A stretch of DNA of 40,941 nucleotides from Deltaproteobacteria bacterium. GTDB taxonomy: Bacteria > Desulfobacterota > Binatia > Binatales > Binataceae. Numbering within the stretch: position 1 is the stretch's first letter; every line of letters starts with the position of its first letter. Below, piece after piece: positions 27,825 to 38,042 of this stretch. The stretch spans positions 270,306-311,246 of the forward strand of contig PNBD01000015.1 in NCBI GenBank assembly GCA_003135855.1. The letters are read 5' to 3'. The notes beneath the pieces were generated by a model. That model searched no databases. It had not been told where the DNA came from and saw only the letters and a program-made list of their open reading frames with translations. Made by a program: the position numbers and the translations under genes.

Positions 27825-28766
27825 ATGATTTCGCAGAATTCCACGATTGGATTCATCGGGCTGGGCGCCATGGGACAGCGCATGGCGCGCAGACTTCTAA
27901 ACAGCGGCTTCGGACTTATCGCGTACGACCACACGAGTCGTAAAGCGACAGCGCTCGCCGCTGACGGAGCGATAGTTGCGCCAAGTCTGCGCCAGCTCGC
28001 GAGGAAATCGGAAGTGATCGTCTCGTGTCTGCCAACTGACGAGGCGGTGCTGAGCGTCTATCAAGGTCCCGAAGGAGTTATGGCCTGCGCGAACCGAGGA
28101 AGCATCGTGATCGAAATGAGCACGGTCTCGCCGGATACATCGCGACTGCTCCATCGGATCGGCAGAGAGCGCGGGATCGAAGTCCTGGACGTCGCGATTT
28201 CCGGTAGTACGCCCGCTGCTGAGCAGGGCACGTTGACGCTCCTCGGCGGCGGCGACGCGAGCACATTCGAAGCCTGCCAACCAATCTTTTCCGCCGTAGC
28301 GAAGCAGTATTTCCTTCTGGGCCCGAGCGGTTCCGGGACCACGATGAAGCTGGTGGTCAACGCTTTGCTTGGTCTGAACATGCAGGCGATTGCCGAGGCG
28401 GTCGCCTTCGGAGAAAAGGCGGGCCTCGATCGCGAACTCCTGTTGGATGTACTCGCCAAAACGGCAGTGGTGTCGGCGGCACATCAGAACAAACTTCTTC
28501 GTGCCAAGCATGATGACTATTCACCTCAGTTCCCGCTGAGGCTGATGAATAAAGACTTCGGACTGATTCTCGATAAAGCGGCCGAACTGGGCGCGCCGAT
28601 GCCAGCGACCGCCGCCGCATTTCAGATCAATGCCGCCCGGACCGCAGTCAATGGTGAAGAGGATTTCTCGAGCGTGATCGCCGAAATGGAACGGCTCGCT
28701 CGGGTCCACGGCAATTCTCAGTCGGCCAGCCTGGCTTCAAGACCGAAGACTCAGGCGGCGCAATGA
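27825..28766 (+). CDS. 3-hydroxyisobutyrate/6-phosphogluconate dehydrogenase-family NAD(P) oxidoreductase
   Basis: A 313-residue beta-hydroxyacid dehydrogenase. The N-terminal Rossmann motif is GFIGLGAMGQRMARRLL (residues 9-25). The substrate-binding ISGSTPAAEQGTLTLLGGG stretch lies near 126-144. The catalytic lysine region is MKLVVNALLG near 176-185, and the C-terminal all-helical domain carries MNKDFGLILDKA. The length is normal (about 290-300) plus a short polar tail. A CGGAGG site at 27808-27813 supports the ATG at 27825. The family reduces or oxidises 3-hydroxyacids, tartronate semialdehyde or succinic semialdehyde; which one cannot be told. It is followed at 32 nt by the RND pump gene, so it may belong to the same transcript. 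Confidence 0.88.
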   Translation: MISQNSTIGFIGLGAMGQRMARRLLNSGFGLIAYDHTSRKATALAADGAIVAPSLRQLARKSEVIVSCLPTDEAVLSVYQGPEGVMACANRGSIVIEMSTVSPDTSRLLHRIGRERGIEVLDVAISGSTPAAEQGTLTLLGGGDASTFEACQPIFSAVAKQYFLLGPSGSGTTMKLVVNALLGLNMQAIAEAVAFGEKAGLDRELLLDVLAKTAVVSAAHQNKLLRAKHDDYSPQFPLRLMNKDFGLILDKAAELGAPMPATAAAFQINAARTAVNGEEDFSSVIAEMERLARVHGNSQSASLASRPKTQAAQ

Positions 28767-28798
28767 TCCGCTGAGGCGTCCGGGGAGGGTTTTCAATC

Positions 28799-31700
28799 AT
28801 GATGTGGCTCGTACGGCTGGCACTTCGCCGCCCGATCTCAATCGCAGTGATGGCGCTGCTGATGCTGGTGCTCGGCACACTGTCCTTCTTCCTGATGAAC
28901 ATCGATATCTTTCCGGCGATCAACGTGCCGGTGGTGATGGTGGTCTGGAACTACCCCGGAATGTCGGCCCTGGACATGGAGCGTCGCACGGTCATCATCA
29001 GCGAGCGCGCCTATTCAACTACCGTCAACGGGATCGAGCACATCGAGTCCGAATCGATCCTTGGTGTGGGTCTGCTGAAGATCTATTTCCAGCCCGGCGC
29101 GGATATCGCGAGCGCAATCGCGCAGATCAACGCGGTCTCCGAGACGGTTCTTTCTAACATGGCGCGCGGCACCGAGCCGCCGCAGATCATCTCCTACAAC
29201 GCGGCCGACGTTCCGGTCGCGCAACTCAACGTCTCGATCGACACGAAGTCGGTGCAGCAATTATTCGACTACGCTTTCAACTTTCTGCGCCTCCAGCTCT
29301 TCACGATCCCCGGCTTCTCGTCACCCGCTCCGCTAGGCGGCGTTCAGCGCGCTGTCATGGTGAATATCGATCCGACCGAGTTGTACGCCAATAACGTTTC
29401 CGCGAACGACCTCGGCAATTCGCTCGCGACCTCGAACGTAATCATTCCGTCCGGCACCGCGCGCATGGGTCATTTTGAGTACCACGTCAATATCAATATG
29501 AGCCCGGCCAAGGTTGACGACTTCAATCGCCTGCCGGTCAAGATCGTGAACGGCGCGCCGGTCCTGCTGGGCGACGTTGCGACAGTCACTGATACCCATC
29601 AGCCGCAGACCAACGTGGTCAGAGTCGATGGAAAGCCTGCTACGTACCTGATGGTGATCAGGCACGCAGCCGCATCGACGTTGGCGGTCGTCGATGCGGT
29701 GAAAGCCAGGCTGCCGTTCATCCGGGCCACAGCGCCGAAGGGAATAAAGGTTGCGCTCACTTTCGATCAGTCAACGTTTGTTCGCGAAGCGCTGGTCGAA
29801 GTGGTGCGCGAGGCAATAATCGCAGCGATCCTGGTCGCCCTGATGGTGCTGCTGTTCGTCGGTTCGGCGCGCAGCATGCTGATCGTCATCACCTCCATCC
29901 CGCTGGCGATTCTGACCGCGATCGTTGGTCTCAAGCTCTCCGGTCAGACCATCAACACGATGACCCTGGGCGGGATCGCGCTCGCGATCGGAATGCTGGT
30001 CGATGACGCGACCGTCGAGGTCGAGAACATCCATCGCAACCACGTAATGAATAAGCCGCTGCTGGTGGCAATTCTCGACGGCGCGCACCAAATCGCCACG
30101 CCCACTCTGGTTGGCACGCTGTCGATATGCATCGTCTTCTTTCCGGTCGTGCTGCTCTCCGGCGTGGCGCGCTTTCTGTTCACGCCGCTCGCTTTGTCGG
30201 TCGTGTACGCGATGCTGACGTCTTATCTGCTCTCGCGGACGCTGGTGCCGACGATGGCTTCCCACCTGCTTCCCGAACAGCACCAGGAGCCTGACCCCAA
30301 CACCTTCATGGGCCGTCTTCTGCGCGGATTCGAGGCGCGGTTCGAGCGCCTGCGCGAAGCCTACGCATCCGGTCTCGCAGTCTTCGTGACACATCGCACC
30401 ATTGGCCTGCTGGCAGTCGGCCTGGTGATCGTCGGTACGCTTCCGCTTATGTCAATCGTCGGCGAAGATTTCTTCCCGAGGGTCGATGCGGGCATGATGC
30501 GCCTGCACGTGCGCGCGCCGAGCGGCACTCGAATCGAGCGCACCGAACAAATCGTCGAGGCCGTCGAACAGTCTATCCGCAAGATAATCCCGCCCGACGA
30601 ACTCGAAAGCATCAGCGACAACATCGGCATCCCGCTTTCCTTCGACCTTGCGTACTACCAGACCGATAGCGTTGCGGCGCAGGACGCGGATGTATTGATC
30701 CAGCTCAAGCCGAAGCATCGCCCGACCGCGATGTACGAGAATCAGATTCGGCAGATGCTCCCGGTCAATTTTCCGCAGGTGGTAGGCTACTTTCAGGCTG
30801 CCGATATCGTCAGCCAGGTGCTGAATTTTGGCCTGTCGGCGATGATCGATGTGCAGATCTCCGGTTCCAATCTGAACTCCGACTATGCGCTCGCCGCGAA
30901 GCTCAAGAACAAGCTCAGCCGTATTCCAGGCCTGGTCGATCTCAGAATCGCCGAGCCGCTCGACTATCCGGCGTTCAAGGTTGACGTCGATCGCACCAAG
31001 GCGCTCGAGGTTGGCGTAACCGAACAGCAGGTCGCGTCGAGTCTGCTCGCCGAGCTTTATGGGGCCACTCTGGTTCAGCCAAATTTCTGGCTCGATCCGA
31101 AAAATGGCGTCAACTACAACGTCATCGTCCAGGCGCCGTATCACTTGATGCATTCGGTCGATGCGATCAGTAACACCCCGCTTACTCCAGGAGCAATAAA
31201 CAATACGATCGGGTCCGCGCAGTTACTCTCCAACGTCGCATCGATCAAACACGCCGTCGATCCGGCGGTGGTCGATCACTACTCCGTGCAACGCGTGATC
31301 GATCTCGATTGCGCAACGTCGGGACGCGATCTCGGTAGCGCGACCAATGCGGTGCAGCAGGCGATCGCTTCGCTTGGACAGTTACCGGCCGGCACCCTTA
31401 TCAACATCCGCGGCCAGAGCCAGGCGATGCGCAGCTCATTCGTAACGCTCGGCGGCGGCATTGTCCTCGCGATAGTCCTCGTCTATCTGCTAATGGCTGC
31501 GAATTTTCAGTCATGGCTCGAACCTTTCATTATCACGATGGCAGTTCCGGGCGCGCTCGCCGGAGTGCTTTGGATGTTGGTGCTGACCGGCACGACGATC
31601 AACGTCGAGTCTCTGATAGATGGGCACGATCATGGCGGTGGGCGTCGGGGTTGCCAACGGAAATCTGCTCGTCACTTTCGCCAACGAGATGCGCGAAGAG

Positions 31701-31988
31701 GGGCATGATGCGGTCGCAAGCGCGATCGAAGCGGGCCGAATCCGTTTTCGACCGATCATGATGACGGCCTTAGCGATGGTACTCGGCATGCTGCCGATGG
31801 CCCTGGGATTGGGCGCTGGGTCCTCGCAGAACTCACCGCTCGGCCGCGCCGTAATCGGCGGCCTGCTGGCTGCGACTCTGATGACGCTGTTCGTCGTGCC
31901 GGCAGTTTATTCGATCTTCGGCCGCACACTCATCACCAAGGCGGAGCGCGACGCCAGGATCAACGCAATCACGCAACCCGGCGCGTAA
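28799..31988 (+). pseudogene. RND (AcrB/HAE1-type) efflux pump gene, frameshifted near its 3' end
   Basis: A gene for an RND inner-membrane pump of about 1060 residues. Visible parts are the first helix and pore-domain NVPVVMVVWNYPGMSALDME, the TM4 proton-relay GGIALAIGMLVDDATVEVENI with its two Asp, both docking/porter halves, and the C-terminal helices. After VESL the frame breaks: CTG is followed by ATAG (31616-31619) before ATGGGCACGATCATGGCG. Removing these four bases restores MGTIMAVGVGVANGNLLVTFANE, the standard RND TM11 sequence, which then runs in the other frame to 31988. The unshifted frame ends at 31708 with nonsense residues. The product would lose TM11-12 and be inactive unless the insertion is a sequencing error. 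GGGGAGGG at 28782 supports the ATG at 28799. The adaptor gene follows 14 nt downstream. Confidence 0.85.
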
Positions 31989-32002
31989 GCGAGGACAATC
32001 TA

Positions 32003-33184
32003 ATGAAACCAGAAAGTACCAAGACACCGAACGAACAAAGAAAAAGCCGCCGGCGTTTCATAGTCGCAAGCGCGATTGCGGTGGTTCTCGTCACCGCGAC
32101 CTCGGCCGGAATAGTGCTCGCATATCAAATGCGGCTGCAGAGACAGGCCGGCCAAATCGGCGCGGAGATCGACCGCGGACCACGCGTGCTTGTGCAACCG
32201 ATTCACGCGAGTGAGAGCGCGAGAAATTACGAAATCCCGATCACGATGCGCGGCTACGTCGAGACACCCGTTTACGCGAAGATACCCGGCTACTTGAAGA
32301 CTATCTACGTCGACAAAGGCGATCGGGTGAAGAAGGGCCAGGTCCTCGCGATTCTCGAATCACCCGAAACCGACAAACAGGTCGCCGACTCGCTTGCGAA
32401 CTACAAACTGCAAGCGATCACCTATAAGCGCTATCAGTACCTGCTTGAGAAGCAGGTCGTACCTCAGCAAACGGCTGACAACTGGCACGCATCGATGCTG
32501 CAGGCGCAGGCATTCTACCAGCAGAATCTCGCGATGCAGGCCTACGAGGTGGTGCGAGCGCCCGTCGAAGGAATCATTACCGCCCGCTACTACGACCAGG
32601 GCGCGATGATCCCGGCAGCTACTGCACCCATCTCTGCCACGCCGAACCCTACTTACCCGACCAACAACACGTCGTCGCCGATCGTCACGATGGCGACACT
32701 GCAGCCACTACGAATCTATGCCTATGCTCCACAGGCGCTCACCCCTCTTATTCACGATGGCGACCACGCATCGGTGACTGTCGATGAATATCCCGGCCAG
32801 AAATTCGATGGCACGGTGACCCGTCATCCCCAGGCGCTCAGCGAAGCATCGCGCACGATGCTGGTTGAGATCGATCTACCAAATACCGATCTCAAGCTGA
32901 TGCCAGGGATGTACGGCAAGGTGCGCCTGACGACAACGCCTACTGCGGGCGGTCTCGTCGCACCGGATGACTCGCTCGTGTTTCGCGACGATAAGGTTTA
33001 TCTGCCGCTCGTCCGCGAAAATCGACTCCATCTGGCAGAGGTTCATCTAGGTCACGACAACGGCATCGACGTCGTGGTGTCCGGTGATGTCCACGACGGC
33101 GATCTGGTTGCGATGAGCGTCGGCCAGGCCGTGAGCGACGGTGAGCCGGTTCAGCCCGTCAAGTCGAACCCGGGCAATACGTAA
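32003..33184 (+). CDS. RND periplasmic adaptor (membrane fusion protein)
   Basis: A 393-residue HlyD/AcrA-type adaptor. One N-terminal anchor helix (VASAIAVVLVTATSAGIVLAY), then a split lipoyl domain (GYVETPVYAKIPGYLKTIYVDKGDRVKKG region and APVEGIITARYYDQGA), a short alpha-hairpin between them (about 125-175), a beta-barrel domain (VTVDEYPGQKFDGTVTRHPQ) and a membrane-proximal domain. It bridges the RND pump at 28799-31988 to an outer-membrane channel, but no TolC-like gene lies in the window. The gene appears intact although its pump partner is frameshifted. That argues for either a very recent mutation or a sequence error in the pump. Confidence 0.9.
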   Translation: MKPESTKTPNEQRKSRRRFIVASAIAVVLVTATSAGIVLAYQMRLQRQAGQIGAEIDRGPRVLVQPIHASESARNYEIPITMRGYVETPVYAKIPGYLKTIYVDKGDRVKKGQVLAILESPETDKQVADSLANYKLQAITYKRYQYLLEKQVVPQQTADNWHASMLQAQAFYQQNLAMQAYEVVRAPVEGIITARYYDQGAMIPAATAPISATPNPTYPTNNTSSPIVTMATLQPLRIYAYAPQALTPLIHDGDHASVTVDEYPGQKFDGTVTRHPQALSEASRTMLVEIDLPNTDLKLMPGMYGKVRLTTTPTAGGLVAPDDSLVFRDDKVYLPLVRENRLHLAEVHLGHDNGIDVVVSGDVHDGDLVAMSVGQAVSDGEPVQPVKSNPGNT

Positions 33185-33233
33185 CGTTGCGACAGTGCTT
33201 ACAAGACGAAACATCGGATCAAAAGGAGAAAAT

Positions 33234-34277
33234 ATGGAAACCGCGAAAATCCCCGGCGCGAATCTTCACTTTTCGCGCATCGGTCTGGGCACCTGGGCGA
33301 TGGGTGGATGGATGTGGGGCGGCACCGATGAACAGGAATCGATCCGCACGATCCATTCCGCGATCGATCGCGGAATCACTTTGATCGACACCGCGCCCGT
33401 TTATGGCTTCGGCAAGTCGGAAGAGATTGTCGGAAAAGCGCTCGCATCAGGCGGTCTCAGACAGCGAGTGTCGATCGCCACCAAGGTCGGGCTGGACTGG
33501 ACTAACGGCGAGCCGTTTCGCAACGCGACTCGGAAACGAATCTTCGCCGAGATCGATACGTCGCTGAAAAGGCTAAGAACCGACGTCATCGATATCTACC
33601 ATGTGCACTGGCCGGATCCGATGGCGCCCATTGACGAGACCGCCGGCGCGATGGCCGCGCTGTTCAAGCAAGGCAAGATTCGCGCGATCGGAGTGAGTAA
33701 CTTTTCACCAGACCAGATGAATGAATTCGGCTTGGTCGCTCCGATACATTCCGCGCAACCTCCTTACAATCTTTTCGAGCGCGAAATCGAGAAGAGTGTC
33801 CTGCCGTACTGCGAACGGGACGGCATCGCAGTCCTTGCATACGGCGCGATCTGCCGTGGATTGCTCAGCGGGCGAATGAATTCCGACACGAAATTTGACG
33901 GCGACGATCTGCGCAGAACTGATCCCAAGTTCTTACAACCGCGATTCGGACAATATCTGGAGGCCGTTCGGCTACTCGATCGATTCGCCCAGGAAAATTA
34001 CGGAAAACGAGTAATACATCTCGCACTCAGATGGGTGCTCGATCAGCCGGGCGTCACCAGCGCGCTATGGGGCGCACGACATCCGGGACAGCTCGATCCG
34101 GTTGGCGACGTGATGGGATGGACGCTGGACAGTGACGCGCTTGGTGAGATCGATCGGATCATCCGCGACACGGTCAAGGATCCGGTGGGTCCCGAATTCA
34201 TGGCGCCGCCTGCCCGCACCCGAACGAGCGCTCAAGGCAAGATGAAACCGGAGCAATCTCCTGGAGCCATGCACTAA
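33234..34277 (+). CDS. Aldo/keto reductase
   Basis: A 347-residue NADPH-dependent reductase with a TIM-barrel fold. It starts with the family motif GLGTWAMGGWMWGG. The catalytic tetrad is present: Asp and Tyr in LIDTAPVYG, Lys in IATKVGLDW, and His in YHVHWPDP. The cofactor-binding RAIGVSNFS and a late RHPGQLD element complete the pattern. I placed the start at ATG 33234 because AAAAGGAGAAAAT lies just upstream; the longer open frame would overlap the adaptor gene. The physiological substrate is unknown. It follows the efflux genes by 49 nt and may be co-transcribed. Confidence 0.9.
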   Translation: METAKIPGANLHFSRIGLGTWAMGGWMWGGTDEQESIRTIHSAIDRGITLIDTAPVYGFGKSEEIVGKALASGGLRQRVSIATKVGLDWTNGEPFRNATRKRIFAEIDTSLKRLRTDVIDIYHVHWPDPMAPIDETAGAMAALFKQGKIRAIGVSNFSPDQMNEFGLVAPIHSAQPPYNLFEREIEKSVLPYCERDGIAVLAYGAICRGLLSGRMNSDTKFDGDDLRRTDPKFLQPRFGQYLEAVRLLDRFAQENYGKRVIHLALRWVLDQPGVTSALWGARHPGQLDPVGDVMGWTLDSDALGEIDRIIRDTVKDPVGPEFMAPPARTRTSAQGKMKPEQSPGAMH

Positions 34278-34297
34278 GTAGGTTCCGGATTGCTCTG

Positions 34298-35557
34298 CTA
34301 TCTGCCAACGCTCTCGACGAGGACCTGGGTCATCTCGATATGACGGGGCATCCCGATCTGCGCGTAAGTCTCCCGCGCCTCACTGAGTAACCTGCGCGCT
34401 TTTTCGCGATCACCTGGGGCGGCGCGATCCATGAGCATCATTGCGTGGAAGCGTCGTATCTCCGCCTGTTCGAGACGTTGGGGAAAGGACTCAGCCTGCT
34501 GCATCGCGATTTGAAAATGGTCTTCGGCGGCTTCCCACTCATGAGCGGCCGCCGCGGCGACCCCCGCGATCGTTTGCGTAAAGCGTGATATCGGAAAAAG
34601 CGTCACAGCTCCAGTGTCGATCAACTCGCGAACAAGCGGGTAAAGCGTTCCAGCCTGCGATTGCTCGCCGAGCATCGCGAGGCCCTCAACCACAAGTGCG
34701 AGCATCAACCACGAACCTCTGAAGTTCTGTTGGCCGATAGTAGGCAGCCACGTGCGCTTTTCACGAAGGATTGCCGATGCTTGGGCACGATCGCCCGCGT
34801 AAGCCAGCTGTCGAAAGAGCGTTCCCTGGCCGAATCCATGGATTGAACTCGTCGCTGGGTCGGGGCGGCAGGAGGCTTGAGCATGCACTAGAGCACCTTG
34901 CCAGTCTCCGCGAATGTAATCTACCAGACTTAGTTGTACCTCGGAGAGAACTTCCCAGAAGGCAAACCGCACCTTTTGGTCAGATTTCGACACTTGCTGG
35001 AAGCCGGCTTCGAGTTTTGCGAGGTCAGGCACTTTGCCAAATTCGGCCCAGGTTCGGGTGCTGAGGCAGAGTGCCATCGAGTAAGCTTGTCCGAGCTTTC
35101 TCGCCAAAGGTTCAAGTACGTCGGCTATTCTGACCGCCTCTTCCAAGCGTCCAAGATAGAGTAATGTTTGATGCAGAACTCGCAGCTGTAGGGCGCGCTG
35201 CCAGGGGGCCGATTCCGATCCACCCAGTTGTTCGCTAAGAAGGCCATCTGCGGCAGCTTCTCTCAATCGAAAGAAATGCATATTTACTATCGACCGAGCG
35301 CCAAGCACCCTGGCCTCGAGCTTTGGATCGGAGAGCTGGGATGCAATGTTCAACGCTTCCTGCAGCGCCTCATTGGCCGGCTCATAGCCTCCGACGGCCC
35401 CTAGGGCCTGGCCCAGGGCAGAGAGCAGACGCCCCCGATTATCGCTAACATCTACCCGAAGGTAGGCGAGCCCGCGACGAGCTGTTTCGGCTGCTTCCCC
35501 GAAGCGACCAACCCAGATGAGGCTATCGGTCAACTCGGCAAAGCTCTTCCCGATCAT
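34298..35557 (-). CDS. C-terminal TPR half of an amber-split AAA/TPR ATPase
   Basis: A 419-residue all-helical protein made of tetratricopeptide-like repeats (for example GRFGEAAETARRGLAYL and GYEPANEALQEALNIAS). It has no signal peptide and no visible C-terminal DNA-binding domain. Its first ATG follows directly after the TAG of the upstream ORF in the same frame. The TPR array begins before that TAG and continues after it without a break, so this is best read as the second half of a single 1180-residue protein. No ribosome binding site is apparent upstream of the ATG, so separate translation would need re-initiation at TAGATG. Alone it could serve only as a protein-interaction scaffold. Confidence 0.75.
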   Translation of the reverse strand: MIGKSFAELTDSLIWVGRFGEAAETARRGLAYLRVDVSDNRGRLLSALGQALGAVGGYEPANEALQEALNIASQLSDPKLEARVLGARSIVNMHFFRLREAAADGLLSEQLGGSESAPWQRALQLRVLHQTLLYLGRLEEAVRIADVLEPLARKLGQAYSMALCLSTRTWAEFGKVPDLAKLEAGFQQVSKSDQKVRFAFWEVLSEVQLSLVDYIRGDWQGALVHAQASCRPDPATSSIHGFGQGTLFRQLAYAGDRAQASAILREKRTWLPTIGQQNFRGSWLMLALVVEGLAMLGEQSQAGTLYPLVRELIDTGAVTLFPISRFTQTIAGVAAAAAHEWEAAEDHFQIAMQQAESFPQRLEQAEIRRFHAMMLMDRAAPGDREKARRLLSEARETYAQIGMPRHIEMTQVLVESVGR

Positions 35558-37846
35558 CTAGCGATCATCGAGATTAGTGTAGATTTCGAGCACTTCGCGG
35601 AGATTGGCGAGTGCTGAGTCCCATTGTTCAAGACTTAGCTCGGCCATCGCGAGGCTCGCCAACAATTCAGCCTTTTCTCTTCCGCCAAGAGCGTTTGTAT
35701 GCGACAGGGCGGACCGAAAGCTGCGTCGCGCTTCTTCAAATGCCGCCGATTCAAGCGCGCTCTTGCCTGCAAGAGTCAGATAACGCACCAGTCTGCGGTC
35801 ATCCGCGAACGATCCGGCCTTTAGCAGATGGTCAGTGATCTCCACGGTGCGTTCGTTGACCGCACCGGGATAGACCAGCTCGATCGCATCGGCGACTCCG
35901 GCGTGCAGTTGCTGTGCGCGCGGCGCCGAGATGCCAGCAAGCAGTGTCTGGCGCACAAGTTCATGGGCGAAGGTAAACGGCTTCTCGGGTCCATCGGAGC
36001 TGGGGACGATTATCCCCATCTGCTGCGCCTTCTCGATGACGGTGAAGAGTTCGTCAACGTCGACCTGGCTTACCGCAGTCAGAAGTTGAAAGCTGAAACT
36101 GCGCCCGATCACGGCGGCGGCCGCCAACATACGCCTTTCATTCTCGTCGAACCGCTCGAGACGGCGCCCGATGATCAAGCGCACGTTCTCGGGAACGTCG
36201 ATCTCGCTGATCTTGATGTCAGTGTGGAACTGCCCGGCCTCATCGAAGACTTTTCCCTCTTCGACCAGATGCCGGTACACCTCCTCGACGAAGAATGGAT
36301 ACCCCTGGCTTTCCTCAAAGATGAGGCTCACCAGATTTTCAGAAGGCTCGCGCTCGCTTAGTCCATGCAGCATTTGCGCGATCGCGTCCTTGGTCAGGCC
36401 TCCCAACTTAAGCGGCCGGATACCCATCCGAATCAACTCTTCGAGGGTTCTGACGAAGGCCGGATTGTTCTCCGCGAATCCGTCGCGATAGGTCCCAACG
36501 ATCACGATTGGAAGCTGGCCGATGCGATTTGCCAGATGAACCAGAAGGCCCAGGGTGGATTCGTCGGCCCAGTGAAGATCCTCAAGGATCTGCAACTGCG
36601 AGCGTGTTTGAGCCCTGCGCCTGAGCGCCTCAGAAAGGCTCTGGAAAAGATAGCGGCGCCTCTGCGAGGGCGGCAGTTCCAGCGGTTGCGGAATATCTGG
36701 AAAAGCGCGCCGAAGGCTGGGCGCGATTTGGGCCAGTTCGGCAGCATATTCTCCCATCCGCCCGCGGAAATCATCCAGGCTTGGGGCTTGCGCCAGAGCG
36801 CTTTCAATAATCTCGACGAAGGGGAGAAAGGGGAAGGGTTCGTCTCTTTCGTAACAGTGTCCGACCAGACATCTAAAGCCAACGCGCGACGCGTACTCCG
36901 CCATCTCCATCGCGAGACGGGACTTCCCCACGCCGGGTCCGCCCCCGAGCATCACCAGCGAGCCTTGGCCGCCGAGCGCGCGATCGATGATTGTGCGAAT
37001 CATGCCGCGCTCGGTTTCACGCCCCACAAAGGCGGTCCGTTGCGCGACCGGGAAGGGAGAAACTTCCAGAACCGCCGCGGATGCCGGCGCATGATCGGCG
37101 CGCGGTGGAACGGGCTCGACGCTTGGGACAGGTTGCTCCGCCGTCGCTCCGAATTCCCACGCAATCGGAAAATCGGGGCCAGGCTGGTACGAACAAAAGG
37201 TGCCCGTCTTGATGCATCGCGACAGGATCTCTCCAAGCCCGGCATCGCTCTGCGCGATCCTCTCCAGTACCGCCTTGATCGTCTTGGTGATGCTCTGCCG
37301 GGCGCGCTCCGAAGCTGACGCCGCCTTGCGATTACGTCCGCCGAGACCCACCGCGCGGGAGAGTTCTCGCGTCAGTGCATCGATCTCCTGTTCCGCTTGC
37401 TCGGCGCGCTCGACGTTTCCCAGTCCCTTGGCTTCTTCCAAATCTTCATGCAACTCGGAAAGCCGGAGCCGATAAGCCGACTTGGCTTGCTCGTCGAGCA
37501 TCGCGCCTGCGTCACCTAGACCGCCGACATGGATCCCCGCCTTTTCGAGGTCTTCGTCGCCGCGCGGCAAGCCGTGCGCCGAGTGCCCGGTTTCGTCCTC
37601 CTCGCGCTGGCCCGCGATTCCTCCGACCAGATCGAGCACGTGGAATTCGATCGTCGGGTGACGGACCAGATGGGCAAGGTAGCCGAGTCCCTTCGTATCC
37701 TTCAGGCGAAAAGATTTCCCGCCGTAGCCTAGGGTCCAATACTCGCCCTCTTTGCGGAAGACCCCCGGTTGCACAGCACGGACGCTCGGCCCGGAATCGC
37801 CGGTACCAGCCGAGCCAGATCGAGCGCTCTGCGTCTCACGCGCCAT
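35558..37846 (-). CDS. AAA/STAND-type ATPase with TPRs, ending at an in-frame amber codon
   Basis: 762 residues. N-terminal part: a small domain (about 28-75: FRKEGEYWTLGYGGKSFRLKD, then GLGYLAHLVRHP) that recurs at the ends of large predicted ATPases. A charged coiled-coil stretch follows (about 115-205). The ATPase has Walker A GGGPGVGKSR at 301-310 and Walker B LQILEDLHWAD at 418-428, the form seen in adenylate-cyclase-associated and MalT-like ATPases. Helical repeats run to the end. ATG at 37846 follows GGAG at 8 nt. The last codons, DDR, are followed by TAG and then ATG in frame. This type usually acts as a signal-transducing switch. What it senses is unknown, and no output domain is seen. 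Confidence 0.8.
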   Translation of the reverse strand: MARETQSARSGSAGTGDSGPSVRAVQPGVFRKEGEYWTLGYGGKSFRLKDTKGLGYLAHLVRHPTIEFHVLDLVGGIAGQREEDETGHSAHGLPRGDEDLEKAGIHVGGLGDAGAMLDEQAKSAYRLRLSELHEDLEEAKGLGNVERAEQAEQEIDALTRELSRAVGLGGRNRKAASASERARQSITKTIKAVLERIAQSDAGLGEILSRCIKTGTFCSYQPGPDFPIAWEFGATAEQPVPSVEPVPPRADHAPASAAVLEVSPFPVAQRTAFVGRETERGMIRTIIDRALGGQGSLVMLGGGPGVGKSRLAMEMAEYASRVGFRCLVGHCYERDEPFPFLPFVEIIESALAQAPSLDDFRGRMGEYAAELAQIAPSLRRAFPDIPQPLELPPSQRRRYLFQSLSEALRRRAQTRSQLQILEDLHWADESTLGLLVHLANRIGQLPIVIVGTYRDGFAENNPAFVRTLEELIRMGIRPLKLGGLTKDAIAQMLHGLSEREPSENLVSLIFEESQGYPFFVEEVYRHLVEEGKVFDEAGQFHTDIKISEIDVPENVRLIIGRRLERFDENERRMLAAAAVIGRSFSFQLLTAVSQVDVDELFTVIEKAQQMGIIVPSSDGPEKPFTFAHELVRQTLLAGISAPRAQQLHAGVADAIELVYPGAVNERTVEITDHLLKAGSFADDRRLVRYLTLAGKSALESAAFEEARRSFRSALSHTNALGGREKAELLASLAMAELSLEQWDSALANLREVLEIYTNLDDR

Positions 37847-37941
37847 TGGGAATTACTCCAGGCCGTTCGGATCCAATTTCTGGGGGAAAAGCTGTCGCTG
37901 CAAAATCGTACCACTGCGGCAGTCCCCTGCCCAATCCTGTT

Positions 37942-37970
37942 TGTGCGGTCATTTTTCACGCCTTTTGTAT
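37942..37970 (+). promoter_or_regulatory. Shared upstream element, copy B
   Basis: The second copy of the 29-nt element (25 of 29 identical to 27546-27574). It sits in the 196-nt space between the divergent ATPase gene and the small secreted-protein gene, 72 nt upstream of the latter's ATG. Orientation relative to the downstream gene is the same as in copy A. Confidence 0.5.
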
Positions 37971-38042
37971 CGAACGGCCGGCAAGGTCGGGAAGAAAAAG
38001 CTCCCGGAACCGGTCGAGATAACAAACAGGAGGTTCGTTTTT

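Noticed and set aside
34278-34297. Terminator between the convergent aldo/keto reductase and ATPase genes
   Set aside because: The gap is 20 nt and shows no stable stem followed by a T run.
36365-37318. A 317-residue plus-strand open frame inside the AAA ATPase gene, with smaller ones nearby (35828-36361, 37375-38022)
   Set aside because: It is antisense to a gene with clear Walker motifs, and its translation has no motif and an Arg/Pro-rich, shadow-like composition.
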